Both the position numbers and the translations under genes were made by a program. A stretch of 64,000 nt of DNA, taken from contig JAXLYI010000017.1 of the NCBI GenBank assembly GCA_046351555.1, positions 1-64,000 of the forward strand, read 5' to 3'. The stretch is from CAISKJ01 sp046351555. GTDB taxonomy: Bacteria > Myxococcota_A > Polyangia > Polyangiales > Ga0077539. Positions 35,549 to 46,611 of this stretch are shown one piece after another (the first letter of the stretch is position 1; every line of letters starts with the position of its first letter). The notes under the pieces were generated by a model that saw nothing but the letters and a program-made list of their open reading frames with translations, was not told the origin of the DNA and ran no database searches.

Positions 35549-37483
35549 CTACGGGCCGCGCCGCGCCGTGACGCAGCGGAACCCGACGTCGACGTCGCGC
35601 ACGCCGACGTGAACGCGCCCGCGCTGGGAGAGGTCGAGCCCGGAGGTCGCGGAGCTCCGCCACGACCCGCCGCGCACGGCGCGGTGGTCGGGGGTGTTGG
35701 CCGCGTAGAGGTCGCGGGTCCACTCGCGCACGTTGCCCGCGAGGTCGTAGACCCCGTCGGGCGTCCGGTCGGCCTCGAAGCGCCCCACCGGCGCGGTCGT
35801 GGGGAACCCGTCGCGGCCGTCGAACAGCGGGGCGAGGTCGCCATCGAGCGCGCGCAGGACCGGAACGCACTCCCGCGCGCAGGCGTTGAGATCACCCAGT
35901 GCCGCCGCGCGGGTGCCCCAGGGCGCGGGCCCCCCGCGTTGCAGGGCGCGCTCCCACTGCGCTTCGCTCGGCAGATCACCGCCCTGCGCCTGACAGAACG
36001 CCCGCGCCGCCGCCCAGTCGACGCAGTTGAGCGGCTCTGGCCCGTGCGCGGCGGCGTCGGCCCCGGTGCAGTACACGTCGGCCCGGTGGTCCGACTCCGC
36101 GACCGTCCGCCAGTACACCGCGCGGGGCAACTGCGCGCCCGGCTGCGCGGCGAACCGCGCGACGGTGACCTCGTGCGCGTCCATGCAGAAGGCCGGCACC
36201 TCGGCCCGCTCGCCGGTCGACAGGGTGACCGCCCCCTCGGGCACCTCGCGCTGGCCCTCCAGGCACGGCGGCCGCGCGGGCGCGAGGGCGGCGGGCGCGG
36301 CGGGCGTCACGGGCGCAGCGGGGGCTGCGGTGGGGGGCACGGTGGGGGGCGACGCCGCGGGCGGGCGGCGGCTCACCCACGCGGCCGCCGCCGTCAGCGA
36401 CAGGGCGAGGGCGGCCGCGCCGGCGACGACGACGGACCGCCGCGCGCCCGGCTCCGCGGCGGCGGGTGGGGCCCGGTCGTGGCTGACGAACGCGTCGGCG
36501 CTCACGCTGCCGGGGCGTCCCATGGCGACCGTCGCCGTCGCGCCCGGCGGCGCCGACCGCACCGAGCCCGGCGGCGACGAGCTCGCGGCGCCTTGAAAGG
36601 ACTGCGACGCGCGCGGCGTCAGGCCGACCGCCTCGCGCACTGACGCGCGCAGCTCGGCGGCCGTCGGCGGGCGCAGCTCGGGGGTGGCGCGCATCGCCGC
36701 CGCGAGCGCGGCCCAGAGCGCGTGGGGCACGTCGGCCCGCAGCGACGCGAGCGCGGCGGGCAGCGCGGGCTCGTTGCGCAGGACGAAGGCGGCCCAGGTG
36801 GTCTCCTCGTCGAAGACGCGGCGGAAGGTGAGCAGCTCCAGGAGGATGACGGCGAGCGCGAAGACGTCCGCCGGCGGCCCCACGCGCCGCACCTCCCCGA
36901 GGAGCTGCTCGGGCGCCATGTAGTTGAGCGTGCCGAGCATCGCGCCGCTGCGCGTCGACTGGCGCCCCCCGAGCTGGGCGATGCCGAAGTCGAGGATCTT
37001 CACCTGGAAACCGCCGTCGGGGTCGGGGGCCAGCATCAGGTTGGCCGGCTTGAGGTCGCGGTGCACCACCGGGCCCGCGGCGATCCCGCGGTGCGCCGCG
37101 GCGACGCCGGAGGCGATCTGGTCGAAGAGCGCGACCGCTTCCGCGAGGGGGATGGGCTCCCGGCGCTGCTCGGCGGCCGCGAGGTGGTCGCGGAGGGTCA
37201 CGCCCTCGATGAACTCCATGACGAGGTAGTGCGTGTCGCGCCAGGTGCCGCGGTCGAGCACTTGAACGATGCGGGCGTGGTGCAGGTGCCCGAGCGCGAG
37301 GGCCTCCGCCTCGAAGCGCTGGACCACCTGCGGGTTCGCGGTGAACTCCGGCTTGAGGAGCTTGACCGCCACGCTGCGCCCGCCGAAGCGGACGTCCCGC
37401 GCGCGCCAGACGGCGCCGAAGGTGCCCTCCCCCAGGAGGGACGACAGCGCCCAACGCCCGTCGATCACGTCGTTCGGTTGCAT
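35549..37483 (-). CDS. Ser/Thr kinase fused to formylglycine-generating-enzyme-like (SUMF1) domain
   Basis: A 644-residue fusion. Kinase domain: Gly loop LGEGTFGAVW (17-26), Lys41, HRDLKPAN with Asp143, DFGIA with Asp165, and GTLNYMAPEQL; all key residues are present. A TM helix is at about 352-375, followed by a Pro/Ala linker. The outer domain, about 405-640, is FGE-sulfatase-like: CMDAHEVTVARF, NCVDWAAARAFCQAQGGDLPSEAQWE, GVYDLAGNVREWTRDLY, VRGGSW and GFRC. The paired catalytic Cys expected between RGGSW and GFRC seem absent, so it is probably a sensor rather than an enzyme. I start at ATG 37483. Confidence 0.9.
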   Translation of the reverse strand: MQPNDVIDGRWALSSLLGEGTFGAVWRARDVRFGGRSVAVKLLKPEFTANPQVVQRFEAEALALGHLHHARIVQVLDRGTWRDTHYLVMEFIEGVTLRDHLAAAEQRREPIPLAEAVALFDQIASGVAAAHRGIAAGPVVHRDLKPANLMLAPDPDGGFQVKILDFGIAQLGGRQSTRSGAMLGTLNYMAPEQLLGEVRRVGPPADVFALAVILLELLTFRRVFDEETTWAAFVLRNEPALPAALASLRADVPHALWAALAAAMRATPELRPPTAAELRASVREAVGLTPRASQSFQGAASSSPPGSVRSAPPGATATVAMGRPGSVSADAFVSHDRAPPAAAEPGARRSVVVAGAAALALSLTAAAAWVSRRPPAASPPTVPPTAAPAAPVTPAAPAALAPARPPCLEGQREVPEGAVTLSTGERAEVPAFCMDAHEVTVARFAAQPGAQLPRAVYWRTVAESDHRADVYCTGADAAAHGPEPLNCVDWAAARAFCQAQGGDLPSEAQWERALQRGGPAPWGTRAAALGDLNACARECVPVLRALDGDLAPLFDGRDGFPTTAPVGRFEADRTPDGVYDLAGNVREWTRDLYAANTPDHRAVRGGSWRSSATSGLDLSQRGRVHVGVRDVDVGFRCVTARRGP

Positions 37484-37601
37484 CGTTCGGAAGCCTCGCC
37501 CGGTCATATCACAGCGGGCTAGACACCTGGACGCCGATCCCACTACCCTTCCCGATGAAGCTCCTACCGGGGGCGCTGTCACGTTCGCAGGAGGTGTCGC
37601 C

Positions 37602-39558
37602 GTGTCTTGGGGTCGCGTGTGTCTGTCCTTCATGGTCGCGCTCTCGCTCCTGGCGGCGCTCACCCGGCGCGCGGAGGCGCAGTGCCGCCCCGAGCAGCTC
37701 GACGACCGCGGGCGCTGCCCCACGCAGCGCCGCGTCGGAACGCAGTCGATCGGTGGGGCCGTCACCTCGATCGTGCGGCCGCCGACCAACCGGCCGGGCA
37801 GTTGCCGTCGCCCCATCCCGCTGCGGCTCGGCGCCGCCACGACGGTCCGCGGGGACACCGGCCGCTCGCGTCACGCGACGGCTGGGTCGTGCGTCAGCTC
37901 GAGCACCTCGCCGGAGCTCGTCTACTCCTTCCGCGTCACGGAGGCGCAGGCGGTGCTCTTCCACCTCGAGAGCGAGTTCGACGGCGCGCTGTACCTCCGC
38001 GCCAACTGCACTGACAGCGCCGAGGAGCTCGCCTGCAACGACGACGACAACGACGCCCGGCACTCCTACCTCGGGCGCTTCCTCCTGCCGGGCACCTACT
38101 ACCTCTTCGTCGACGGCTTCGCGGGCGAGGCGGGGAGCTTCACGCTCACCTCGCGGGTGGAGCGGGACTGCGTGCAGGGCGACGCCACCGCCTGCGACAA
38201 CATGGGCTACATCTTCCTCCGCGGCGAGGGAACGCGGGTCGACTGCCAGGCGGCCGTCAGCGCCTTCACCCTCTCCTGCGACGGCGGGAACCCGCGGGCC
38301 TGCAACCGCCTCGGCCTGATGTACGAGCAGGGCACCTGCCTCCCCGTGAGCGGGGAGCGGGCCCGTATCTTCTACACGCGCGGCTGCGACGGGGGCTTCA
38401 ACATCGCCTGCTCGAACAACGGCCGCTTGCACGAGGACGGGCGCGGGGGCGTCGAGGCCAACGTGGCGGCGGCGCGGGGCTGGTACGCGCGAGGCTGCCA
38501 GGGCGACGACTTCTCGGCGTGCGGCTCCGCGGCGACGCTGTCGCGCCTGGCGCGCCAGTACGCCGAGTCGCTCGAGTTCGCCCGCCGCGGCTGCGACGGC
38601 CGCGACGGCACGTCATGCAACCAGCTCGGGCTCCTCTACGAGGACGGCCTCGGCGTCGTGCGAAACCCCAACCGCGCGGCGCAATACTACGAGCAGGCCT
38701 GCGACCTCGGGATGCAGACCGCGTGCAGCAACCTGGGGCAGATGGTGCTCGTCGGGGAGGGCACGAGCCGCGACCCCGAACGGGCGCGCGGGCTCTTCGA
38801 ACGCGCCTGCACGGAGGAGCGCGACGGGCCGCGGGCGGGCTGCCTGCACCTCGGCCGGATGTACCGCGACGGCGTCACCGTGGCTGAGGACCGGCCCCGC
38901 GCGCGCCGGCTCATGACGCTCGGGTGCGAGCGCGAGTTCTACGCGGCCTGCAACGAGCTGGGCGTGATGTGCGGCAACGACAACCCGCAGGATTTCGACT
39001 GCGCCCGCGCCAACTACGAGCGGGCCTGCGAGGGCGGCTACCTCGAGTCGTGCAGCAACCTCGGGATCCTGCACGACGCCGGGCTCGGCACCGCGCGCGA
39101 CCCGGCGCGCGCGGTGGCCCTCTACCGCCGCGCCTGCGGAGGCGACGTCCCCGTCGCGTGCAACCGCCTCGCGGAGCACCTCGCGGCGGGCGGCGGCGTC
39201 GCGCGCGACGCCGACCGCGCGGTGGCGCTCTACCGCACCACCTGCGACGGCGGGCACCAGCCGGCCCTGCCACAACCTCGGGCGCGTCCTCGCCGCGGGG
39301 CAACTCGTGGTCCGCGACGAGGCGCGCGCGCGGCTCTTCTTCCAGGGCGCGTGCGACGCCTCGGTCGGCGCCGCGTGTCGCGACCTCGGCGGGTTCTATC
39401 GCGACGGCCGCGGCGGCGTGGCCCGCGACCCCACCCGCGCCGCGACCCTCCTCGAGCGCTCGTGCACCCTCAACGACCAGCCCGGCTGCGAGGCGCTCCG
39501 CGCGCTGCGGGCGCGCGGTAGCGGGGCGGAGGCCGCGCGTCAGCCGCCGCAGCGGTAG
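37602..39558 (+). CDS. Secreted PPC-like / Sel1-repeat protein (one frameshift at 39265-39267)
   Basis: GTG 37602 has AGGAGG upstream and opens a signal peptide (SFMVALSLLAALTRRAEAQ). Residues about 95-185 form a pre-peptidase C-terminal-like beta domain, ending LPGTYYLFVDGFAGEAGSF. At least nine Sel1-like repeats follow, most with two Cys (for example SCNQLGLLYEDGLGVV, then AAQYYEQACDLG). The frame breaks in the CCC at 39265-39267. Removing one C joins QPA to CHNLGRVLAAGQLVVRDEA and gives about 651 residues ending at 39558. Without the correction it ends at 39521 in low-quality sequence. Cys-rich Sel1 proteins mediate protein contacts outside the cytoplasm. Confidence 0.78.
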
Positions 39559-40880
39559 CGCGCCACGCCGACCCCGCCGCCGGCCGTCCGCACGAGGGCC
39601 GCCACCAAGGCCCCCTGCGGGTCGCTCCACGCCGGCAGCAGCCCGTGGAGCGCCCGCTCGGGCGTCGCCGGCGACGACGGCAGCGCCCTCCCCTGCGCGT
39701 CGAGCGCGCGACGCCACGTCACCACGCCGGCCGGGCCCCGCTCGCGCCACCACACCTCCGCGCCCTGCCGCCGCGCGAACACCCGGGGCATCCCCGTCGG
39801 CACCGCGTCGCCGCCCGTGACCACCGCCGCGTCGCCCGCGCGCCCGAGGCCCGTTGCGCCGCGCGTGAGGCGCATCACCGCCACCTGGCCGCCGTCGCCG
39901 CGCGCCTCCGTCCCGCTGTTGGGGACGACCCGGTACGCGAGCCACACGCCCGGCCCCTCCGTGGCCACCGCGGCCGAGAGCCCGAAGCGGTGCCCCGGCG
40001 TGGTGGTGAGCCGCAACGGAACGCCCTTCGCCACGCCCGCGCCGTCGAGCAGGAGGCCCCAGAGGTCGGTGACGGTGTCGTTGTACTGCCCCGGGTCGAG
40101 GTCGCGCGCGTCGAGCCAGAACAGCGCCGCGCCCCCCTCCGGTGTCGCGGCGAGCGCGGGGTCGCCCGCGTCCTGGTTGGAGGGAGACGCCTGGTGCGGC
40201 GCCGGGCACCGACCGACCACTGGCGCGGGTGTCGTCGCGGGCGCGACGCGCTGGACCATCACCACGCTCCCCGCGGCGCCGGGCGCGACGTCGTCCCACG
40301 CGAGCAGCGCGCCCTGCGGCGTCGCGACGACCGCCACCTGGAGCGCCTCGTCGCGGCCCTCGGGCTGGTCGCACCCTGTCGCCATGGCGGCGCCCGCGCG
40401 GAGGCTGTGCACGCGACCGGCCATCGCGTCGTGCGACCACGCGAGCAGCGGGACGTCGCGCGCGGCCCCGGTGACGGCGAGCGCGAGGTCGCTCCGGTTG
40501 CCGGCGCCGAGCGAGGCGGTGGCGACGTCGCGGCGGCCGGCGCGGGCGAGGCGGGCGGTGCGATCGCGCGCGTCCACCCAGGCGACCCACGGGTTCGCGT
40601 CGGCGCCCCACGCCGCGGCGACGGTCTCGATGGCGGAGGTGAGCCCGTCGCCCGCGTCGGCCTCGCCCACGAGCCCGTCGTCCGCGGTGAAGCGCTCGCC
40701 CGACGCGGGGCGCGCGACCCAGGTCACGCCCGCGAGGCGGCACGACCCCGTCGGCGCGGGCGCGTCGCCCGGAAGAACAACGTCGGGCTCCGGCGGCTGC
40801 GTCGGCGCGTCGGCCGGCGCGCTGGTGCGGCGGCACGCGGCGAGCGCGAGGAGGAGCGTGAGCGCGAGGCGGCGGGCCAT
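39540..40880 (-). CDS. Hypothetical lipoprotein (propeller-like)
   Basis: A 446-residue lipoprotein (LALAAC, Cys16) with a short Pro/Asp linker. Repeating beta segments such as NPWVAWVDARDRTARLARAG, VPLLAWSHDAMAGRVHSL, GALLAWDDVAPGAAGSVVM and AALFWLDARDLD suggest propeller blades about 55 residues long. There are few Cys. Start ATG 40880 opens directly on the signal peptide; a longer frame exists upstream. The end overlaps the corrected end of the Sel1 gene by 19 bp on the opposite strand. Confidence 0.75.
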   Translation of the reverse strand: MARRLALTLLLALAACRRTSAPADAPTQPPEPDVVLPGDAPAPTGSCRLAGVTWVARPASGERFTADDGLVGEADAGDGLTSAIETVAAAWGADANPWVAWVDARDRTARLARAGRRDVATASLGAGNRSDLALAVTGAARDVPLLAWSHDAMAGRVHSLRAGAAMATGCDQPEGRDEALQVAVVATPQGALLAWDDVAPGAAGSVVMVQRVAPATTPAPVVGRCPAPHQASPSNQDAGDPALAATPEGGAALFWLDARDLDPGQYNDTVTDLWGLLLDGAGVAKGVPLRLTTTPGHRFGLSAAVATEGPGVWLAYRVVPNSGTEARGDGGQVAVMRLTRGATGLGRAGDAAVVTGGDAVPTGMPRVFARRQGAEVWWRERGPAGVVTWRRALDAQGRALPSSPATPERALHGLLPAWSDPQGALVAALVRTAGGGVGVARYRCGG

Positions 40881-41062
40881 CGGGGCGGCGGACGATACCG
40901 CAACGACGGCGCGCGTCACGCACACGACGACACGCACCCGGAGCTCCAGGGAATCGGGATGCGTCTGTCGCTTTCTTGCCGGCGCTCGTCGCCGCGTCGT
41001 ATCGGCGGAGTCAGCGAAGCAAATCGACGCGGCCCCTTGGACGCCGCGAGGAGAGGTGTGCC

Positions 41063-41671
41063 ATGCGACGGGTGGTTCTCGGGCTGATGGTGGTTCCTGC
41101 GGTGGTGGGCGTCGGGTATTTCACCGCGGCGGCGTCGCCGGTGGAGGGACGACCCGCGGCGAAGCTCGCCCGCATGCTCGAGGGCGACTTCCGCGCGGCC
41201 ACCGGGCGCACCGACGTCATCCTCCGCAAAGCCTGCCGCGTCGACGCGCCCGCCCTCGGCGACCGCGCGGTGTACGTCGAGGAGCGCTTCGAGCACGGCG
41301 GCGGCCGCCCCTACGCGCAGCGCCTGCTGGTCGTGTCCGACGTCGGCGAGGCCGGCGCGCGGGTGCGGGAGTTCACCTTCGCCGACCCGGGCGCGGTGGC
41401 GGGGGCGTGCGGGCGCGCCGAGCGCGTGACCGTGGGCGCCGCCGACGTGGTCGAGCGCGCGGGCTGCGACGTGAGCCTCTCGCTCCGCGACGGGCGCTTC
41501 TCGGGCCGCATCGAGGGCCGCCGCTGCGAGAGCGTGCTCAACGGCGCCACCCACGCGAAGCGGGCGATGGAGGTGAGCGAGCGCGAGGTCGCCGTCCACG
41601 ACCGCGGCTACACCGAGCACGACGCGGTGGCCTGGGGCGCGCCCGACGCGATCCGGTACGCGCGGCGTTGA
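41063..41671 (+). CDS. CpeT/CpcT-like (DUF1001) protein
   Basis: A 202-residue protein with GAGGAGAGG upstream of ATG 41063 and an N-terminal signal (MRRVVLGLMVVPAVVGVGYF). The landmarks LARMLEGDFRA, GDRAVYVEERFEHGG, YAQRLLVVSD and GCDVSLSLRDGRFSGRIEG match the beta-barrel of CpeT/CpcT chromophore lyases. In cyanobacteria these attach bilins to phycobiliproteins. This is not a phycobilisome organism, so another ligand or a structural role is likely; several such homologues exist in non-photosynthetic bacteria. The family call rests on pattern recognition. Confidence 0.7.
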   Translation: MRRVVLGLMVVPAVVGVGYFTAAASPVEGRPAAKLARMLEGDFRAATGRTDVILRKACRVDAPALGDRAVYVEERFEHGGGRPYAQRLLVVSDVGEAGARVREFTFADPGAVAGACGRAERVTVGAADVVERAGCDVSLSLRDGRFSGRIEGRRCESVLNGATHAKRAMEVSEREVAVHDRGYTEHDAVAWGAPDAIRYARR

Positions 41672-41674
41672 GCG

Positions 41675-42427
41675 TCAGCCCTTCGCGCCGAAGATCACCA
41701 TGCGGTTGTAGTTGACGCTGAGGGGCGCACCCCCCCAGTCGCCGTACACCGCGGTGACGCCGAGCCCGGCCTCGCGCAGGAGCCGCTCGATCTCCCCGAA
41801 CGCGTAGAGCCGCACGGAGAACGGCGTCTCGCGCACGCGCCCGCCGCGCACCGTCACGCGGCGGTCGACGAGGCGGCCGGTGCGCGAGTCGAAGGCGTGG
41901 CGGTCGATCATCACGTCTTCGCCGCGCTGGAGCACGGTGACGGGCAGGAGGTTGCGCACCATCCAGTCGCGGTTGCGCAGGTCGAGGCAGAAGCCGCCGC
42001 CCGGCCGCAGCGCGCGCGCCATCCCCGCCAGCACCCGCTCGTTGTCGGCGTCGCGGTGAAACCCGAACGCGTCGAACAGGCACACCGCCGCGTCGAAGGC
42101 CGCGTCGTAGGGGAGCTCGCGCATGTCGCCGTGGATGAACGTGGCGTCGACGCCGACGAGCGACGCCTCGACGCCCGCCCGCTCGACGAAGCCCGCCACG
42201 CGGTCAACCCCCGTCACGACGTGCCCGCGGCGCGCGAGCTCGAGCGCGTGGCGCCCGTGGCCGCAGCCGAGGTCGAGCACGCGCGCGCCGGGGCCGAGGG
42301 CGAGCTCGGCGACGACACGATCGACCTGGGCGGGGGTGTTCTCCGCGCGGAGGGTCTCGTCGTAGAAGTAGAGGTAGTCGTCGACGTCGAAGACGGCGTC
42401 GTCGAAGACGAAGGGGTCGCCGTTCAC
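41675..42427 (-). CDS. Class I SAM-dependent methyltransferase
   Basis: A 250-residue protein from GTG 42427. The SAM-binding motif I is RVLDLGCGHGRHALELA, with motif II around HVVTGVDRVAGFV and the post-I segment FIHGDMRELPYDAAFDAAVCLFDAFG. The substrate is unknown; the fold resembles small-molecule or protein methyltransferases. GTG overlaps the stop of the upstream lipoprotein gene by four bases, so the two are translationally coupled. Coupling to an exported lipoprotein is odd, since the methyltransferase is cytoplasmic. Confidence 0.87.
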   Translation of the reverse strand: MNGDPFVFDDAVFDVDDYLYFYDETLRAENTPAQVDRVVAELALGPGARVLDLGCGHGRHALELARRGHVVTGVDRVAGFVERAGVEASLVGVDATFIHGDMRELPYDAAFDAAVCLFDAFGFHRDADNERVLAGMARALRPGGGFCLDLRNRDWMVRNLLPVTVLQRGEDVMIDRHAFDSRTGRLVDRRVTVRGGRVRETPFSVRLYAFGEIERLLREAGLGVTAVYGDWGGAPLSVNYNRMVIFGAKG

Positions 42428-44211
42428 TGGCCCTCCCGCAGGGATACCGCCGCGATGCGGCGCCCGCCGTCGGCGAACCAGAGCACCCCGCGGTCGTCGT
42501 CGCCGGGGAGGCGGCAGAGGCTCTGGCTCCAGTCGCAGGTGAGGTCGGCGCAGCGGACGTTGGCGAAGGGACCGAGCGCCGCCGTCCCCCGCTGCTGGAG
42601 CTCGCGCCGCTGGACGCGCGACGGGGCGCCGCGCAGGGGCTGGCCCGCCTCGCGGTAGGTGATCGTCGCGAGCACGCCGCCGGTCGCCTGGAGGAAGGCG
42701 CGCGCGTCGCCGCCGGCCACGCGCTCGAGCACGCCGCACGCGGTGTCGCGGTCGGCCGGGTCGCCGCGGAAGCCCCGCAGACGCGCGTCGAGGGTGCGAA
42801 GGTCGGGCGCGCCGAAGGCCACCCTGTGCATGTCGAGCCGGTGGGCGAGGTCGTGCTGGGCCACCGTCGGCGGCGCCTGCACGCTCGCCACGGAGAACAC
42901 CGGGGTGTTGTCCCGCCCCTGCGCGAAGGTCACCAGCTCGACGCCGCCGTCGCGCTCGTAGTCGCGCAAATGGATCTCCGCCGACCCGAGCGTCACCGCG
43001 CCGATCGAGCGGTCGACGTAGGGCCGCGGCGCGTGGCCCGGCTCGATCACGTAGAGCCGCGACTCCGCTCCGCCCGTGGCGCGCGCGACCTGGAAGGCGA
43101 CGGCCTTCGCCTCGCCGCGCGTCGACGAGACCACGTCGCCCTGCACGGTGCCGTCGAGCGTGAGCGACTCGGCGAGCGCGCGGTCGTCGGCGTTGCCGCG
43201 CTCCTCGGCGCCCCAGGAGATGCGCGCCTCGGTGTTGCCCTGGCGCACGGCCGGGGGCGCGGGCGCGAGGAGGGCCGCGACGATCACCCGCTGGCCCTCG
43301 TAGCGGAGGAAGACCTGCCCCGGCGCGGCCCCGGGCTCGAGCGCGCGGTCGGTGCGGGCCACGCAGCGGTCGCCGCGGGCGCAGTCCATCGACTCGGCCA
43401 CCCCGCGCAGGAGCGTCATCGCGTTGGCCAGCCGCGGCGACGCCGGGTCGCCCTGCGGCGAGATGTAGTCGGTCTCCTGGAACATCCCCACCTGCCACGC
43501 CCGCAACGTCGGCGCCCCCTCGGGGCTCAGGTGGTCGAGCAGGGTGTTGGGGCCTGCGCGGGCGACGTCCGCGATGGTGCGCTCGGCCTCGCGCGCCGAG
43601 GGGTCGCGCGGGGGCATCGGGAAAGCGAGACGTCGGTCGAGGTCGTCGACGTCGGAGGCGCGCAGGAGCGGCGTCTCGAGCGGCGAGAGGAGCCCCACTT
43701 CGGGCGGGCTGTTGTCACCCGGCCGCGGCAGGGGGAAGAGCGTGAGGAGCTGCGCGCCCGCGGGCATGTCCTCGAGCGCGTTGGAGCGACCGAGGAGGTA
43801 CACCCAGCCCTGCACGACGCGCCCGAAGTTGATGTGGGCCCCCACCGGGAAGCGCATCACCCGGTGCACCTCGTCGCCGCGCGGGTCGTGGAAGAGAACC
43901 CACACGTCGCTCGCCTCGGACTCCGTCCCCGTCGCCATCACCGCGGAGAAGCGCCCGTTGAAGACGTCCGTGCAGAGCGGCCCGAAGTGGAGCGTGCGGT
44001 TGGCCCGGTAGCGCGAGAGCGCCCGCGAGGTGCCCGCGGGGCACTGGCGCACCGAGTCGACCGGCGGGGGGTTGCCGGCGCGACGTCCCCCGCGCGCGGC
44101 CCCAGGGGCGCGGCGCGAGTTGGCCACCGTGCGCGTGCGCGGACCCGTGGGCGCGGTCGCCTCGCAGGCGGAGAGCAATGCCAGGAGGGTGGCAGGGGCG
44201 AGGGCCCGCAT
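42424..44211 (-). CDS. Hypothetical lipoprotein
   Basis: A 595-residue lipoprotein (LALLSAC, Cys16), followed by a basic, Arg/Ala/Gly-rich stretch and two Cys-containing beta regions (CPAGTSRALSRYRAN, GPLCTDVFNGRF). Further segments look like propeller strands (DVWVLFHDPRGDEVHRVM, GWVYLLGRSNALEDM, DGGVELVTFAQGRDNTPVFSV). There are six Cys in the C-terminal half. I recognise no enzyme motif. The stop overlaps the methyltransferase start, so they share one transcript. Confidence 0.72.
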   Translation of the reverse strand: MRALAPATLLALLSACEATAPTGPRTRTVANSRRAPGAARGGRRAGNPPPVDSVRQCPAGTSRALSRYRANRTLHFGPLCTDVFNGRFSAVMATGTESEASDVWVLFHDPRGDEVHRVMRFPVGAHINFGRVVQGWVYLLGRSNALEDMPAGAQLLTLFPLPRPGDNSPPEVGLLSPLETPLLRASDVDDLDRRLAFPMPPRDPSAREAERTIADVARAGPNTLLDHLSPEGAPTLRAWQVGMFQETDYISPQGDPASPRLANAMTLLRGVAESMDCARGDRCVARTDRALEPGAAPGQVFLRYEGQRVIVAALLAPAPPAVRQGNTEARISWGAEERGNADDRALAESLTLDGTVQGDVVSSTRGEAKAVAFQVARATGGAESRLYVIEPGHAPRPYVDRSIGAVTLGSAEIHLRDYERDGGVELVTFAQGRDNTPVFSVASVQAPPTVAQHDLAHRLDMHRVAFGAPDLRTLDARLRGFRGDPADRDTACGVLERVAGGDARAFLQATGGVLATITYREAGQPLRGAPSRVQRRELQQRGTAALGPFANVRCADLTCDWSQSLCRLPGDDDRGVLWFADGGRRIAAVSLREGQ

Positions 44212-44339
44212 TGCGCGCGAACCTAGTACAGGGCCGCGCGTGAGTGTCGCCCGAAATGCACCGACGCCCGGCGGTGGTCGACAGAACCAACGCGCCGGGC
44301 GCCCGTGACTTCAGGAGGGGGCTGGAGCTCTACGGACTC

Positions 44340-45977
<1,638 letters not shown>

Positions 45978-46037
45978 CTTCGTATCTCCTCTTGGGTCTT
46001 TCTTCTCAGCGTTTCCGTGAAGCTTCTGGGGCGGCGC

Positions 46038-46328
46038 TCAGCGCTCGACGATCCCGAGGATGTCCTCCTCGCGGATGATCAGGTGCTCGACCTCGTCGAT
46101 CTTCACCTCGGTGCCCGAGTACTTGCCGAAGAGGATCTTGTCGCCGGCCTTGACCGCGGGGGCGTGGACCTTGCCGTCCTCGGTCACCTTGCCCGCGCCG
46201 ACCGCGATCACCTCGCCCTCGATGGGCTTCTCCTTGGCGCTGTCGGGGATGATGATCCCGCCCTTGGTGCGCTGCTCGGCCTCGAGGCGCTTGACGAGGA
46301 TGCGGTCGTGAAGGGGACGAATCTTCAT
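46038..46328 (-). CDS. groES: Co-chaperonin GroES (Hsp10)
   Basis: A 96-residue lid of the chaperonin: MKIRPLHDRILVKRLEAEQR, the mobile loop RTKGGIIIPDSAKEKP with the conserved GGIIIP, and C-terminal VEHLIIREEDILGIVE. ATG 46328 is preceded by GGAGAAGA. A longer upstream frame exists but the conserved N-terminus starts here. It is controlled with groEL, probably by the CIRCE-like sites upstream. Confidence 0.97.
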   Translation of the reverse strand: MKIRPLHDRILVKRLEAEQRTKGGIIIPDSAKEKPIEGEVIAVGAGKVTEDGKVHAPAVKAGDKILFGKYSGTEVKIDEVEHLIIREEDILGIVER

Positions 46329-46492
46329 GGTCTTCTCCGTGTGGTTTCGGCTGTGCCCGCGGCGCGGGCGGTGGGTGGACTCGGAAGGACGCTCCGCTCC
46401 CGCGCGACGCCATGAAGGCGAGCGCCAGCGCACGGGGACTCGTTCGCGCGGCGGCAAGCCATGGCGGCGCGGAGACGGTCTCGAGCGTTTTG

Positions 46493-46519
46493 CTGGCACT
46501 CCCTCGGGTCAACTGCCAG
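46493..46519 (-). promoter_or_regulatory. CIRCE-like inverted repeat (probable HrcA operator) proximal to groES
   Basis: Half-sites CTGGCACTC (46493-46501) and AACTGCCAG (46511-46519) are separated by exactly nine bases, the CIRCE 9-9-9 layout (TTAGCACTC-N9-GAGTGCTAA). The left half matches CIRCE at 7 of 9 positions, the right at 5. It lies 165 bp upstream of the groES start and overlaps a possible -35 TTGACC. Confidence 0.6.
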
Positions 46520-46611
46520 GAGCGGCGCGGAAGATAAACGCACCCGCGGGGGTGTCAAGGGGGGCCCGAACCGGGGGACGCGATTCCGAATCCCCACGGG
46601 TTGTCACGGTG

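Noticed and set aside
46570..46600. tRNA T-arm-like segment (GGGG...TTCCGAATCCCC)
   Set aside because: No acceptor or anticodon stem can be drawn around it.
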